From: Pedobacter glucosidilyticus
GTDB lineage: Bacteria > Bacteroidota > Bacteroidia > Sphingobacteriales > Sphingobacteriaceae
DNA: 64,000 nt
NCBI RefSeq assembly: GCF_002483235.1
Contig: NZ_DLHN01000024.1
Location: forward strand, 247,424-311,423
Direction: 5' to 3'
Made by a program: the position numbers and the translations under genes. The notes beneath the pieces were generated by a model, which worked only from the letters and a program-made list of their open reading frames with translations, was not told the origin of the DNA and ran no database searches. Shown here piece by piece: positions 15,472-24,464 of the stretch. Each line of letters begins with the position of its first letter. The stretch's first letter is position 1.

Positions 15472-16806
15472 ATGCGTGTTAAAAAAAGAAATATAAATAC
15501 CGAAGCTATTAGACCCAGAGTTAATGTAGTAACATTAGGTTGCTCTAAAAATACTTACGACTCTGAGGTACTTATGGGTCAGCTTAAAGGCAATCAAATA
15601 GATGTTGTACATGAAGCAAATCGTGTACAAGAAAATGATATTATCGTTATCAATACTTGTGGCTTTATTGATAATGCTAAGCAAGAATCTATTGATACCA
15701 TATTGCAGTTTAGCGAGCTTAAAGAACAAGGAAAAGTTGGAAAAGTTATTGTTACCGGATGTTTATCAGAACGTTATACTCCAGAATTATCAGCAGAAAT
15801 CACTAATGTTGATGCTTGGTTTGGCACTAACGATTTACAAAATCTATTAACTTCAGTTGGTGCTAACTACAAATATGAGTTACTAGGAGAAAGACTTTTA
15901 ACAACACCATCGCATTTTGCTTACTTTAAAATTGCCGAAGGCTGTAATAGACCTTGTTCTTTTTGTGCCATCCCATTAATGCGTGGTAAACACGTATCAA
16001 AACCTATTGAAGAGCTGGTAAAAGAAGCCAAACATTTAGCTAAAAACGGCACCAAAGAATTGATTTTAATTGCTCAAGACCTTACTTATTATGGTTTAGA
16101 CCTTTATAATGAACGTAAATTGGCCGATTTAATGCGCAATCTGTCTGATGTTGATGGCATTGAATGGATAAGATTACAATATGCTTATCCGTCTGGTTTC
16201 CCTATGGATATTTTGGATGTGATGAATGAGCGTTCTAATATTTGTAATTATCTGGACATGCCTTTACAACATATTACAGATAATATGTTAAAATCAATGC
16301 GTAGAGGCACAACTAAGCAAAAAACCATCGATTTAGTAAATCAGATTAGAGATAAAGTGCCGGATATAGCCATGAGGACCACCTTAATTTGTGGTTATCC
16401 AGGCGAAACTCAGCAAGATTTTGAAGAGATGTTAAACTGGGTAGAGGAAACCAAATTTGATAGATTAGGATGTTTCACCTATTCGCATGAAGAAAAAACA
16501 CATGCTTATGATTTGGTTGATGATGTACCACAAGAAATTAAAGAGGAACGTGTAGAAGCCATCATGGAAGTGCAGCAAGGTATTTCTTTTGACCTTAACC
16601 AACAAAAAGTTGGCAACACTTACAAAGTTTTAATTGATAAAAAAGAAGGCGATTACTTTGTGGGAAGAACACAATTTGATTCTCCGGAAGTAGATAATGA
16701 AGTATTACTACATGCTGCAGATAACTATGCAACTACAGGTAGTTTTGTACAGGTTAAAATAGACCGGGCAGAAGATTTTGACCTTTATGGAACTATTGTC
16801 AAATAA
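15472..16806 (+). CDS. rimO: Ribosomal protein uS12 methylthiotransferase RimO
   Basis: 444 residues, full length. Methylthiotransferase N-terminal domain with Cys24 (TLGCSKNTYDSE) and further conserved cysteines (NTCGFIDNA, VTGCLSERY). The radical-SAM motif is CNRPCSFCAIP. A C-terminal TRAM domain begins around residue 380. It adds a methylthio group to the conserved Asp of ribosomal protein S12 using two iron-sulfur clusters. The SEVLMGQL and PLMRGKH features suit RimO better than MiaB, and the ribosomal gene neighbourhood agrees. Normally next to ftsY in this group; here the toxin-antitoxin pair intervenes. Confidence 0.94.
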   Translation: MRVKKRNINTEAIRPRVNVVTLGCSKNTYDSEVLMGQLKGNQIDVVHEANRVQENDIIVINTCGFIDNAKQESIDTILQFSELKEQGKVGKVIVTGCLSERYTPELSAEITNVDAWFGTNDLQNLLTSVGANYKYELLGERLLTTPSHFAYFKIAEGCNRPCSFCAIPLMRGKHVSKPIEELVKEAKHLAKNGTKELILIAQDLTYYGLDLYNERKLADLMRNLSDVDGIEWIRLQYAYPSGFPMDILDVMNERSNICNYLDMPLQHITDNMLKSMRRGTTKQKTIDLVNQIRDKVPDIAMRTTLICGYPGETQQDFEEMLNWVEETKFDRLGCFTYSHEEKTHAYDLVDDVPQEIKEERVEAIMEVQQGISFDLNQQKVGNTYKVLIDKKEGDYFVGRTQFDSPEVDNEVLLHAADNYATTGSFVQVKIDRAEDFDLYGTIVK

Positions 16807-16840
16807 TTGATAGAAATAGGGGAAATGATGAATTTTCTCC

Positions 16841-16848
16841 TATTTTCG
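16841..16848 (+). promoter_or_regulatory. variant -7 box just before bshC
   Basis: TATTTTCG (TAnnTTTG with C for the third T) ends 6 nt before the chosen ATG of bshC at 16855. If active, the mRNA would be leaderless or nearly so. The same variant stands before leuS and ftsX. Confidence 0.35.
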
Positions 16849-16854
16849 TTTGCA

Positions 16855-18438
16855 ATGGAAGCTCAGTATATTGATTATGAAGAAACCCGATGTTTCTCAC
16901 CGGCGTTAATCAGATACATCAGGCAAGATGCCGATTTAAAGCCTTTTTATCATCAACCATCAAATCTTGCGGGTTTTAAAGCACTGCTAGCAAATAAAAA
17001 AGTTATCGCCAACAGGCAAACTTTGGTTGATGCTTTAAAAGAGCAATATCAACAAATCCGTATATCTTCATCTACTCAAGCTCATATAAATCAGCTTCTA
17101 GAGCATAACAGCTTTACCATTACAACAGGGCATCAGCTCAATATTTTTACAGGACCGCTTTATTTTATATTCAAAATAGTAACGGCTATTAATTTGGCAA
17201 AAGACCTTAAAAAAGAGTTTCCTAACCAAAATTTCATTCCCGTTTATTGGATGGCCTCAGAAGATCATGATTTTGAAGAAATCAATCATACTTATATAGG
17301 AGGCAAAAAAATAAGCTGGAAAAAAGAAACTTCTGGAGCAGCAGGCAGAGTAGATACGCAATCTATCATCCAAGCTTTAAATGAATATAAAGGTATTTTA
17401 GGTCTTTCAGATAACGCATTAAAACTAAGCGAAATTGTTCAAGAAGCTTATACCAAATTTACAAAACTTGCTGATGCAACACGCTATTTAGTCAATGAGC
17501 TTTTTGGAGAGCATGGTTTAGTTATTATAGATGCAGATCATCCAGAACTAAAAAAGCAGTTTGCGCCTATCATTAAACAAGATATTGTTGGGCAGCATAG
17601 CTTCCAAAATATCTCCAAGACTAATGAAGCATTAACTAAAATTGGCATAACACCACAAGTAAATGCTCGTGAGATAAACTTCTTTTATTTAACTGATGAT
17701 TTACGTGAGCGAATTGTTTTCGAGAACAATCAATATCAAGTATTAAATACAGATATAAAGTTTAGTGAAGATGAACTTCATCTGGAAATAGAAAATTATC
17801 CTGAAAGATTTAGTCCTAATGTGGTGATGCGCCCTCTTTATCAAGAAGTTATATTACCAAATATTGCTTATATAGGTGGTGGTGCCGAGGTTATTTATTG
17901 GCTGCAACTGAAATCAAATTTCGATTTTTATAAAGTTGATTATCCTATTTTAATACTCAGAAATTCGGCTATGATTGCTAGTCCGAAACTAAAAGACAAG
18001 TTAAATCGCCTTAAGCTAGATTTTAAGGATATTTTTGAGGATATAGATACTTTAAAATCTCGTTGGATTAAAGTCCATTCAAATCATATTTTAGATTTAA
18101 AAAACGAATGGAGAGAGATAGACTGTATTTTTGAAAAATTAAAGTTAAGAGCTCATAAAATAGATCCTACCCTATCCCCAAGTACAGAAGCTGTAAAAGT
18201 TAGGTTAGAAAAAGCTATACTAAATCTTGAAAAGAAGCTTTTAAAAGCAGAGAAAAAGAATTTTGCCGACGCTATGAATAATCTTGATAAGATAAAATCG
18301 GTATTATTTCCGGGCGGAGGATTACAAGAAAGAAAAGAAAACTTCGGCTTATTTTATGTGGCACAAGGCGATGATTTTATCCAAAATCTAATCCAACATT
18401 TTATACCTTTAGATTTTAAATTTACCATACTTATTTAA
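16855..18438 (+). CDS. bshC: Bacillithiol biosynthesis cysteine-adding enzyme BshC
   Basis: About 527 residues. Recognisable stretches: TTGHQLNIFTGPLYFIFKI near the N terminus, PVYWMASEDHDFEEINH, and the C-terminal coiled coil (LEKKLLKAEKKNF) followed by FPGGGLQERKENF. BshC is thought to add cysteine to glucosaminyl malate, the last step of bacillithiol synthesis; bshA and bshB are not in this window. Start: the frame is open from TTG at 16807, but MEAQYIDYEETRCFS at 16855 matches family N termini and follows a -7-like box. The TAA stop overlaps the next gene's ATG (TAATG). Confidence 0.9.
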   Translation: MEAQYIDYEETRCFSPALIRYIRQDADLKPFYHQPSNLAGFKALLANKKVIANRQTLVDALKEQYQQIRISSSTQAHINQLLEHNSFTITTGHQLNIFTGPLYFIFKIVTAINLAKDLKKEFPNQNFIPVYWMASEDHDFEEINHTYIGGKKISWKKETSGAAGRVDTQSIIQALNEYKGILGLSDNALKLSEIVQEAYTKFTKLADATRYLVNELFGEHGLVIIDADHPELKKQFAPIIKQDIVGQHSFQNISKTNEALTKIGITPQVNAREINFFYLTDDLRERIVFENNQYQVLNTDIKFSEDELHLEIENYPERFSPNVVMRPLYQEVILPNIAYIGGGAEVIYWLQLKSNFDFYKVDYPILILRNSAMIASPKLKDKLNRLKLDFKDIFEDIDTLKSRWIKVHSNHILDLKNEWREIDCIFEKLKLRAHKIDPTLSPSTEAVKVRLEKAILNLEKKLLKAEKKNFADAMNNLDKIKSVLFPGGGLQERKENFGLFYVAQGDDFIQNLIQHFIPLDFKFTILI

Positions 18439-19520
18439 TGGAATACCATATTTTTCCCGAACAGCAGCTAAGAAGTTTTACAGAGAATATTTTTAAAGCT
18501 ATGGGATGTTCTGATGAGCATGCTAAGTTAGCTGCAGATGTTTTAATTAAAGCTGATTTAAGAGGTATAGACTCTCATGGTGTTGCTCGTTTAACAGGCT
18601 ATGTAAGATTATGGGAAAAGAAAAGAATTAATACCAAGCCTCATATTAAAGTAGTACATGAAACCAATAGTACCGCTACCGTTGATGGTGATGCAGGTTT
18701 AGGACTTATTGTAGCGCCTTGGGCTATGCAAGTAGCGATAAGAAAAGCAGAAGAATGTGGTTCTGGATGGGTTGCCGTGAGAAACTCAAACCATTTTGGT
18801 ATTGCCGCTTACCACACTTTGATGGCTGTAGAACAAGATATGATCGGTTTCGCCGTAACCAATGCTAGTCCTTTGGTGGCACCAACTTTTTCTACCGAAA
18901 GAATGCTAGGGACCAATCCCATTTGCTATGCTTTTCCGGCAGAAAATTATCCGCCAATGGTGGTAGATATGGCAACTTCTACCGCAGCTAATGGGAAACT
19001 AGAAATAGCACAAAGGAAAAATACTGAAGTGCCTACAGGCTGGATACAAGATAAGGAAGGTAATCCAACCATAGACCCTCATGGGTTAAAAGCTGGTGGT
19101 TCTTTACTTCCACTAGGCTCTGATAGAGAACATGGTAGCCATAAAGGATTTGGCTTAAGTGCTACTGTTGATATTTTATCGGCAGTATTATCTGGCGCTA
19201 GTTATGGCCCTTGGGCTCCTCCTTTTGTAGCCTTTATGGATCCATTACCTAACCAACCTGGCCAAGGGCTTGGTCATTTCTTAGGCGCTATGCGTGTTGA
19301 TGGCTTTAGACCAAAAGCAGCTTTTAAAGCGCACATGGATAATTGGATAAAACGCTTTAAAGAAGCTAAGCCAATTAACCAAGATCAGAAAGTTATTATC
19401 CCTGGCGAGCCAGAACTAGCAGCAGAAAAAGACAGAAAAATTAATGGTATACCGCTAATCGATGCTGTTGTAAAAGATATGAATGAGGTTGCCGCTAAGT
19501 TTGGGTTACAACAATTGTAA
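18438..19520 (+). CDS. Ldh family (type 2 malate/L-lactate) oxidoreductase
   Basis: 360 residues, full length for the LDH2/MDG2 family (malate, L-lactate, ureidoglycolate, 2,3-diketogulonate dehydrogenases), which is unrelated to classical LDH/MDH. Visible signatures: DLRGIDSHGVARL near residues 50-62, AVRNSNHFGIAAYH with the catalytic His region, and GSHKGFGLS near 230. It is an NAD(P)H-dependent reduction of a 2-oxo acid; the exact substrate cannot be told. The start overlaps the bshC stop (TAATG), so translation is coupled, and a strong terminator follows. Confidence 0.88.
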   Translation: MEYHIFPEQQLRSFTENIFKAMGCSDEHAKLAADVLIKADLRGIDSHGVARLTGYVRLWEKKRINTKPHIKVVHETNSTATVDGDAGLGLIVAPWAMQVAIRKAEECGSGWVAVRNSNHFGIAAYHTLMAVEQDMIGFAVTNASPLVAPTFSTERMLGTNPICYAFPAENYPPMVVDMATSTAANGKLEIAQRKNTEVPTGWIQDKEGNPTIDPHGLKAGGSLLPLGSDREHGSHKGFGLSATVDILSAVLSGASYGPWAPPFVAFMDPLPNQPGQGLGHFLGAMRVDGFRPKAAFKAHMDNWIKRFKEAKPINQDQKVIIPGEPELAAEKDRKINGIPLIDAVVKDMNEVAAKFGLQQL

Positions 19521-19532
19521 TCTAACAATTAG

Positions 19533-19575
19533 GCATAAAAAAAAGCGAATTTTAAAAAATTCGCTTTTTTTATGC
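19533..19575. terminator. bidirectional terminator between the Ldh-type gene and lepB
   Basis: An almost perfect inverted repeat with arms of about 20 nt: GCATAAAAAAAGCGAATTTT on one side and its complement on the other (one extra A in the left arm). A-tracts on the left and T-tracts on the right make it work on both strands. It lies exactly between two convergent genes. Confidence 0.9.
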
Positions 19576-19587
19576 TGTAAATAGGAA

Positions 19588-20697
19588 TTAATGAATTCCC
19601 ATAAATAGTCTATTCCATCTTATCTTATCAAAGAAAGTTCCGTTTTCATTCCAGCTCATCCATACGAATAAAGCTTTACCAACGATATGGTCTTCAGGAA
19701 CAAAACCCCAATATCTAGAATCTAATGAATTATGGCGATTATCTCCCATCATCCAATAATAATTCATTTTAAAAGTATAGGTATTAGATTTTTTTCCATT
19801 GATGTAAAAATCATTACCTTTTACTTCTAATTGGTTACCCTCGTACAATTGGATAGCTCTTTTATACATCGGGTAGGTTAAACTATCTAGGGTAACTGTC
19901 CAACCCTGTTTAGGAACTATAATAGGGCCATAATTATCTTCATTCCATTTTAAATTAGGATCATGAGGAAATATCTCTTGTTTAAACTCCCCTTTTTGAG
20001 CTATCATAGGCGTAAAAACTTTCACATTAGAGAAGGCTTTCACTTTACTGATTTCTGTAGATGGCATAATGAAAACATATTCATCAGCACTTACACGCTC
20101 TACATCAGTATCAATGTCTTCTAAAGCTTTAGGATTAAACTCCGTTCCATCAGTTTTAACGTAATAAGTTGTTTGACTTCTTTCTGGAATATCAACTTGT
20201 TTTCCGTTTACGAAAACCACACCATTATCAATACTTAAAGTATCGCCACCAATAGCTAAACATCTTTTGATATAGTTCTCTCGTTTATCAATCGGGCGGT
20301 TTAATGGTTCATCAGCATCCATAGGATAATTAAATACCACTACATCATTGCGCTTAATATCCTGAAAACCAGGTAAACGGTAATAAGGTAATTGCCAGCC
20401 GTCCCAATAAGCTTTGGTACCCGTTACCGGCATCGTATGATGAGCAAAAGGAAAAGCAATAGGCGTTATAGGTGTACGAGCACCATAGTTAACCTTACTT
20501 ACAAATAAGAAATCGCCTACCAATAAAGAGCGTTCCATTGAACCTGTAGGTATGGTATAAGCTTCTATAAACAAACCACGAATTAAAGTAGCAGCTATAA
20601 CAGCAAAAACTATTGCATCAAGCCATTCTCTGCTGGCGCTTTTCTTTTTTACTGGTGTTTTTTTGTTTTTGTTTTTCTCCCAGAATTTAAAATTCAT
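19588..20697 (-). CDS. lepB: Signal peptidase I
   Basis: 369 residues. A basic N terminus, one membrane segment (about 26-43), catalytic Ser53 in IPTGSMERSLL, catalytic Lys144 in NYIKRCLAIGGD, and box E GDNRHNSLDSRYWG near the C terminus. It is longer than the E. coli-type core because of an insertion of roughly 90 residues between the Lys box and the C-terminal box, usual in Bacteroidota. It removes signal peptides of exported proteins on the periplasmic side. It is last in the run parA-parB-DUF5683-dapB-lepB, 12 bp after dapB. Confidence 0.95.
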   Translation of the reverse strand: MNFKFWEKNKNKKTPVKKKSASREWLDAIVFAVIAATLIRGLFIEAYTIPTGSMERSLLVGDFLFVSKVNYGARTPITPIAFPFAHHTMPVTGTKAYWDGWQLPYYRLPGFQDIKRNDVVVFNYPMDADEPLNRPIDKRENYIKRCLAIGGDTLSIDNGVVFVNGKQVDIPERSQTTYYVKTDGTEFNPKALEDIDTDVERVSADEYVFIMPSTEISKVKAFSNVKVFTPMIAQKGEFKQEIFPHDPNLKWNEDNYGPIIVPKQGWTVTLDSLTYPMYKRAIQLYEGNQLEVKGNDFYINGKKSNTYTFKMNYYWMMGDNRHNSLDSRYWGFVPEDHIVGKALFVWMSWNENGTFFDKIRWNRLFMGIH

Positions 20698-20709
20698 GAT
20701 AATATTTTT

Positions 20710-21456
20710 TTATACATTAAAATTGTACATCTCTTTTACAGAGTAAAAACCTTTTTTACCTTGTAACCATTCTCCAGCTAAGACTGCCCCTAAAGCAAAG
20801 CCCTGTCTGCCATGCGCTACATGCTTTAATTCTATACGGTCTACGTCAGAATCATAAATAACAGCATGTGTACCCGGTACTTCACCTTCTCTGTAAGACT
20901 CTATAATTAGATGCTCTGGACGGTGTTGTGTTACATTATTTTCCGAAGCATTAACATCAACCCACTCTTTTTTAGTTTTAAACTCTTCTAAAATATCTTC
21001 TGCAATGGTAATAGCTGTACCGCTTGGCGAATCTAATTTATGAATATGATGAATTTCTTCCATACCAACATCATATTGGTCAGAAAAGTTATTCATCATC
21101 TTGGCAGCAATTTTACTGATTTGGAAAAATATATTAACCCCTACACTAAAGTTTGAGCCATACATAACAGTAGAATTTGCAGTTAAACAAGCATCTTTTA
21201 CTTGTTGTAACTGTCCATACCATCCGGTAGTACCAACCACTAATGGCACCTGTGCATCAATACATTTTTGGATATTGGTTAAAACAGTTGCTGGTGTACT
21301 AAACTCTATGGCTACATCTGCTTTCTGCAGATTTTCTACCGTAAGCTCATGAGTATTACTTTCATCTATTTTTAAAATAATTTCGTGATTACGGTCTAAG
21401 GCAATGCTCTCAATCATTTTACCCATTTTGCCGTAGCCTAGTAATGCTATCTTCAT
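20710..21456 (-). CDS. dapB: 4-hydroxy-tetrahydrodipicolinate reductase
   Basis: 248 residues. N-terminal Rossmann motif LLGYGKMGKM, the VVGTTGWY loop, and the substrate/catalytic segment IHHIHKLDSPSGTA. It reduces hydroxy-tetrahydrodipicolinate to tetrahydrodipicolinate with NAD(P)H, in the lysine/diaminopimelate pathway for peptidoglycan. Its ATG overlaps the stop of the DUF5683 gene by 4 bp (ATGA), showing coupling. Confidence 0.96.
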   Translation of the reverse strand: MKIALLGYGKMGKMIESIALDRNHEIILKIDESNTHELTVENLQKADVAIEFSTPATVLTNIQKCIDAQVPLVVGTTGWYGQLQQVKDACLTANSTVMYGSNFSVGVNIFFQISKIAAKMMNNFSDQYDVGMEEIHHIHKLDSPSGTAITIAEDILEEFKTKKEWVDVNASENNVTQHRPEHLIIESYREGEVPGTHAVIYDSDVDRIELKHVAHGRQGFALGAVLAGEWLQGKKGFYSVKEMYNFNV

Positions 21457-22064
21457 AATTTTATGGTTAATTTAAGCATAGGAACCGGAGCTTGGTTTAT
21501 GCCGAAAGAATAAACTGGTGTATAAATAGAAGGTGATATTTTGATTGCTAAATCGTCATCAACATCAAAAGTTGCTAAGCGGGCGTCTATATAGGCATCA
21601 ATCATATTGATACCATAAAAACCTACGAAAGCTAATATGCTTAAATCTCTATTTCTTCTATAAAAGTCTTTTGCGCTGTAAATTTGTAAGTCTGAAGCGT
21701 TTAAGTATTGCTCAAGTTCTTTACGACCTTCGCTTCTGGCTTGGCTTTCGCCTAAAAACTCTTTATAAAAACGCTGATTAAAATCGTAAACCAGACCTAT
21801 ACCAACAAAGCCACCATAAACTAAAGGAACTTTCCACCATTTTCCGTTTCTTGCTTGCCCCCAACCGGGGATAATAGCCGAACGTAAAACAGCTTTACGT
21901 GGTGATTGCAGCTCTGTACTATCTTTAAACAAAGAAAATATATCGCTATTTAAGCGTTGCTTTATAGAAATTTTCGGCTTTTCTACTGATGCAGTATCCT
22001 TATTTTGTGCAAAACACAAAACACTGCTACCTAGTAAAATCGCAAAAAATAAAGGCTTAAGCAT
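21453..22064 (-). CDS. DUF5683 family exported protein
   Basis: 203 residues with a signal peptide (MLKPLFFAILLGSSVLCFAQ). After a Lys/Ser-rich linker comes the conserved core AVLRSAIIPGWGQARNGKWW followed by one or two hydrophobic segments (VPLVYGGFVGIGLVYDF and LSILAFVGFYGINMIDAY). Function unknown. Its place between parB and dapB is typical for Bacteroidota. Probably envelope-located. It starts 1 bp after the parB stop. Confidence 0.85.
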   Translation of the reverse strand: MLKPLFFAILLGSSVLCFAQNKDTASVEKPKISIKQRLNSDIFSLFKDSTELQSPRKAVLRSAIIPGWGQARNGKWWKVPLVYGGFVGIGLVYDFNQRFYKEFLGESQARSEGRKELEQYLNASDLQIYSAKDFYRRNRDLSILAFVGFYGINMIDAYIDARLATFDVDDDLAIKISPSIYTPVYSFGINQAPVPMLKLTIKL

Positions 22065-22065
22065 G

Positions 22066-22977
22066 CTACCAGTCCAAAAGTTCTAAAATTCTGTTCAGAT
22101 CATCATCAGATAAAAACGGAATTTCTATACTTCCTTTTCCGTTTGGCTGAACTTTCATTTTAATTTTAGTTGCAAATTTTGAAGATAAATCGTCTTGTAT
22201 TTTTTGATATTGGAAAGAAACACCATCAGCTTTTTTTGCTGATTCTGGCTTTTTAGCGCCATTTTGTTTGATATTTCTTACCAATTCTTCTACTTTTCTT
22301 ACTGATAAATCTTTATCAATAATTTCTTGAAAAATAAATAACTGACTAGAAGAATCTTCTACACTGATAAGTGCTCTTGCATGCCCCATAGATAAATGAT
22401 TATCTCTGATAGCAGCCTGTATTACCGGAGGTAATTTTAATAAACGTAAATAATTGGTAATGGTTGAACGGTTTTTAGAAACCCTATCGCCCAATTCTTC
22501 TTGTTTTAAAGAGCATTCATCAATCATCCTCTGGAAACTTAAAGCCACTTCTATAGCATTTAAGTTCTCTCTTTGGATATTCTCTATTAAAGCCATTTCC
22601 AGCATTTGCTGGTCGTTAGCTGTGCGTATATAAGCTGGTATTTCATCAATACCGGCCATTTTTGTAGCTCTTAATCTTCTTTCACCAGAAATTAACTGAT
22701 AAGAATCTCCAACCTTGCGAACGGTAATAGGCTGAATTAAACCTTGAAGTTTTATAGATTCTGAAAGCTCTTTTAAGGCTTCTTCATCAAACTCAAAACG
22801 AGGTTGGAATGGATTTACCTGTATTTGATTGATGTTAATTTTACTGATAGAACCTAAAGAAGCCGCATTTATATTTTCTGAAACGATGGGCTGCTGACGC
22901 TGATAGGATGTATCCGGAGTATCATTAAGTAAAGCACCTAAACCTTTACCTAAACCAAATTTTCTTTCTTTAGTCAT
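22066..22977 (-). CDS. parB: Chromosome partitioning protein ParB
   Basis: 303 residues. N terminus KFGLGKGLGALL, the ParB/Srx CTP-binding domain with NPFQPRFEFDEEALKELSES and the box ISGERRLRATKMAG. Then comes a DNA-binding HTH (EELGDRVSKNRSTITNYLRLL), the MGHARAL motif and a C-terminal dimerisation region. It loads on parS sites near the origin and works with ParA, 3 bp upstream. No clear parS palindrome was found by eye in this window. Confidence 0.96.
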   Translation of the reverse strand: MTKERKFGLGKGLGALLNDTPDTSYQRQQPIVSENINAASLGSISKININQIQVNPFQPRFEFDEEALKELSESIKLQGLIQPITVRKVGDSYQLISGERRLRATKMAGIDEIPAYIRTANDQQMLEMALIENIQRENLNAIEVALSFQRMIDECSLKQEELGDRVSKNRSTITNYLRLLKLPPVIQAAIRDNHLSMGHARALISVEDSSSQLFIFQEIIDKDLSVRKVEELVRNIKQNGAKKPESAKKADGVSFQYQKIQDDLSSKFATKIKMKVQPNGKGSIEIPFLSDDDLNRILELLDW

Positions 22978-22980
22978 GCT

Positions 22981-23784
22981 TTATACTACTTCTTTTTGAT
23001 CAACCGGACTTTCTTTTGATAAACCATTCTTTTTGATAATCTCACGGGCAAGATTTAAATAGTTTATAGCACCTTTAGAATTAGCATCATGCATGATCAC
23101 TGATATACCAAAGCTTGGCGCCTCGCTCAATCTTGTATTTCTGGCTATAATGGTTTGGAAAACTAAATCTTCAAAATGCGAACGCACTTCTTCTACCACT
23201 TGGTTAGAAAGTCGTAAACGTACATCGTACATGGTTAATAAAATCCCTTCTATTTGAAGTTCTGGATTTAAACGTGTTTGTACAATTTTGATGGTATTTA
23301 ACAACTTACCTAAACCTTCTAACGCAAAATATTCACATTGTACAGGAATAATAACCGAATCTGCTGCTGTAAGCGCATTGATAGTGATTAAACCTAAAGA
23401 TGGAGAACAATCAATAATGATAAAATCATATTGGTCTCTAATTTTTTCTAAAACTGCCTTCATCTTGAACTCGCGTTCATGAAGATTTATCATCTCTATT
23501 TCTGCACCTACTAAATCTATATGGGCAGGTAATAAATCTAAATTAGGGGTTTCTGTTTTCCTAATAGCTTCTTTAGGGTCAACATCATTAATGATACATT
23601 CGTAAATACTTGTTTTGATGGTACGAGGATCAAAACCTATACCTGATGTAGAATTTGCCTGAGGATCGGCATCAACAATTAAAGTTTTAAACTCAAGTAC
23701 GGCTAAACTTGCTGCTAAATTAATAGAGGAAGTTGTTTTACCTACTCCTCCTTTCTGATTGGCAATTGCTATTATCTTACTCAT
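22981..23784 (-). CDS. parA: Chromosome partitioning ATPase ParA
   Basis: 267 residues: deviant Walker A motif KGGVGKTTSSINLAASLA, Asp-rich DADPQANSTSGIG, and Walker B-like DFIIIDCSPSLG. It is the chromosomal Soj-like form without an N-terminal HTH, which drives segregation of ParB-bound origins. First gene of the run parA-parB-DUF5683-dapB-lepB. Divergent from the flavin reductase gene, with 158 bp between. Confidence 0.96.
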   Translation of the reverse strand: MSKIIAIANQKGGVGKTTSSINLAASLAVLEFKTLIVDADPQANSTSGIGFDPRTIKTSIYECIINDVDPKEAIRKTETPNLDLLPAHIDLVGAEIEMINLHEREFKMKAVLEKIRDQYDFIIIDCSPSLGLITINALTAADSVIIPVQCEYFALEGLGKLLNTIKIVQTRLNPELQIEGILLTMYDVRLRLSNQVVEEVRSHFEDLVFQTIIARNTRLSEAPSFGISVIMHDANSKGAINYLNLAREIIKKNGLSKESPVDQKEVV

Positions 23785-23813
23785 CTACCTAAAGTATGCT
23801 ATATGCTAGTATG

Positions 23814-23842
23814 TTTGCTATAGTTAAAAAGCCATATTTTTG
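23814..23842 (+). promoter_or_regulatory. textbook Bacteroidota promoter for the flavin reductase gene
   Basis: TTTG (23814-23817), a 17-nt spacer, then TATTTTTG (23835-23842). Both elements fully match the phylum consensus. The predicted start near 23848 gives a leader of about 95 nt before the ATG at 23943. Confidence 0.6.
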
Positions 23843-23942
23843 TAATTTTGAGCTTATTTAACCACTTTTTCATAAAGGGCTAAGATACAAATTTAAACAA
23901 TATCAATTTCCACACGTTTAGAAGATTTATAAACATACAGAT

Positions 23943-24464
23943 ATGACTTTAATAATTTCAGCAACTAACAGGCTGAATAGTAATACGCTTAAAGTAGCAA
24001 AATATTACCAAAAAATTTTAAAAGCTAAAGGCACAGATGCCTCTGTTTTATCTTTAACAGATTTACCTGAAAATTTAATTATTTCTGATCTATATGGTAA
24101 AAGAAGTGCCGAGTTCCAAAATATACAACAATTGGTTTCTGCCGCTGATAAATTTCTTTTTGTGATTCCAGAATATAATGGAAGTTTCCCGGGTATTTTA
24201 AAAGTTTTTATAGATGCTTGCGACTTTCCTCAATCTTTCTACGGTAAAAAAGCAGCTTTAGTTGGTGTATCATCAGGAAAATATGGAAACATACGTGGTG
24301 TAGACCATTTTACTGGTGTTTGTAATTATATGAATATGCAGGTTATGCCCTTAAAAATTCATGTTACGGCAGTACATAAAGAATTAAATGAAGATGCTGA
24401 TTTCTTTAATGCCGATACCGTCAAGTTTTGCGATGAGCAAGCAGAAAAGTTTATTGCTTTTTAA
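23943..24464 (+). CDS. NADPH-dependent FMN reductase family protein
   Basis: 173 residues of flavodoxin-like fold. The phosphate-binding loop is SATNRLNSNTLK near the N terminus and the flavin-ring loop is VIPEYNGSFPGILK. The family includes quinone, azo and chromate reductases using FMN and NAD(P)H; the natural substrate here is unknown. It has its own promoter and its stop codon overlaps that of the convergent BtuF-like gene by 4 bp. Confidence 0.85.
   Translation: MTLIISATNRLNSNTLKVAKYYQKILKAKGTDASVLSLTDLPENLIISDLYGKRSAEFQNIQQLVSAADKFLFVIPEYNGSFPGILKVFIDACDFPQSFYGKKAALVGVSSGKYGNIRGVDHFTGVCNYMNMQVMPLKIHVTAVHKELNEDADFFNADTVKFCDEQAEKFIAF

Noticed and set aside
16807..16854. TTG start of bshC giving 16 extra residues
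   Set aside because: The extra residues are not family-like and the later ATG follows a -7-like box.
23785..23942. Search for a parS site near parAB
   Set aside because: No TGTTTCACGTGAAACA-like palindrome was found; TTTCCACACGTTTAG is too divergent.
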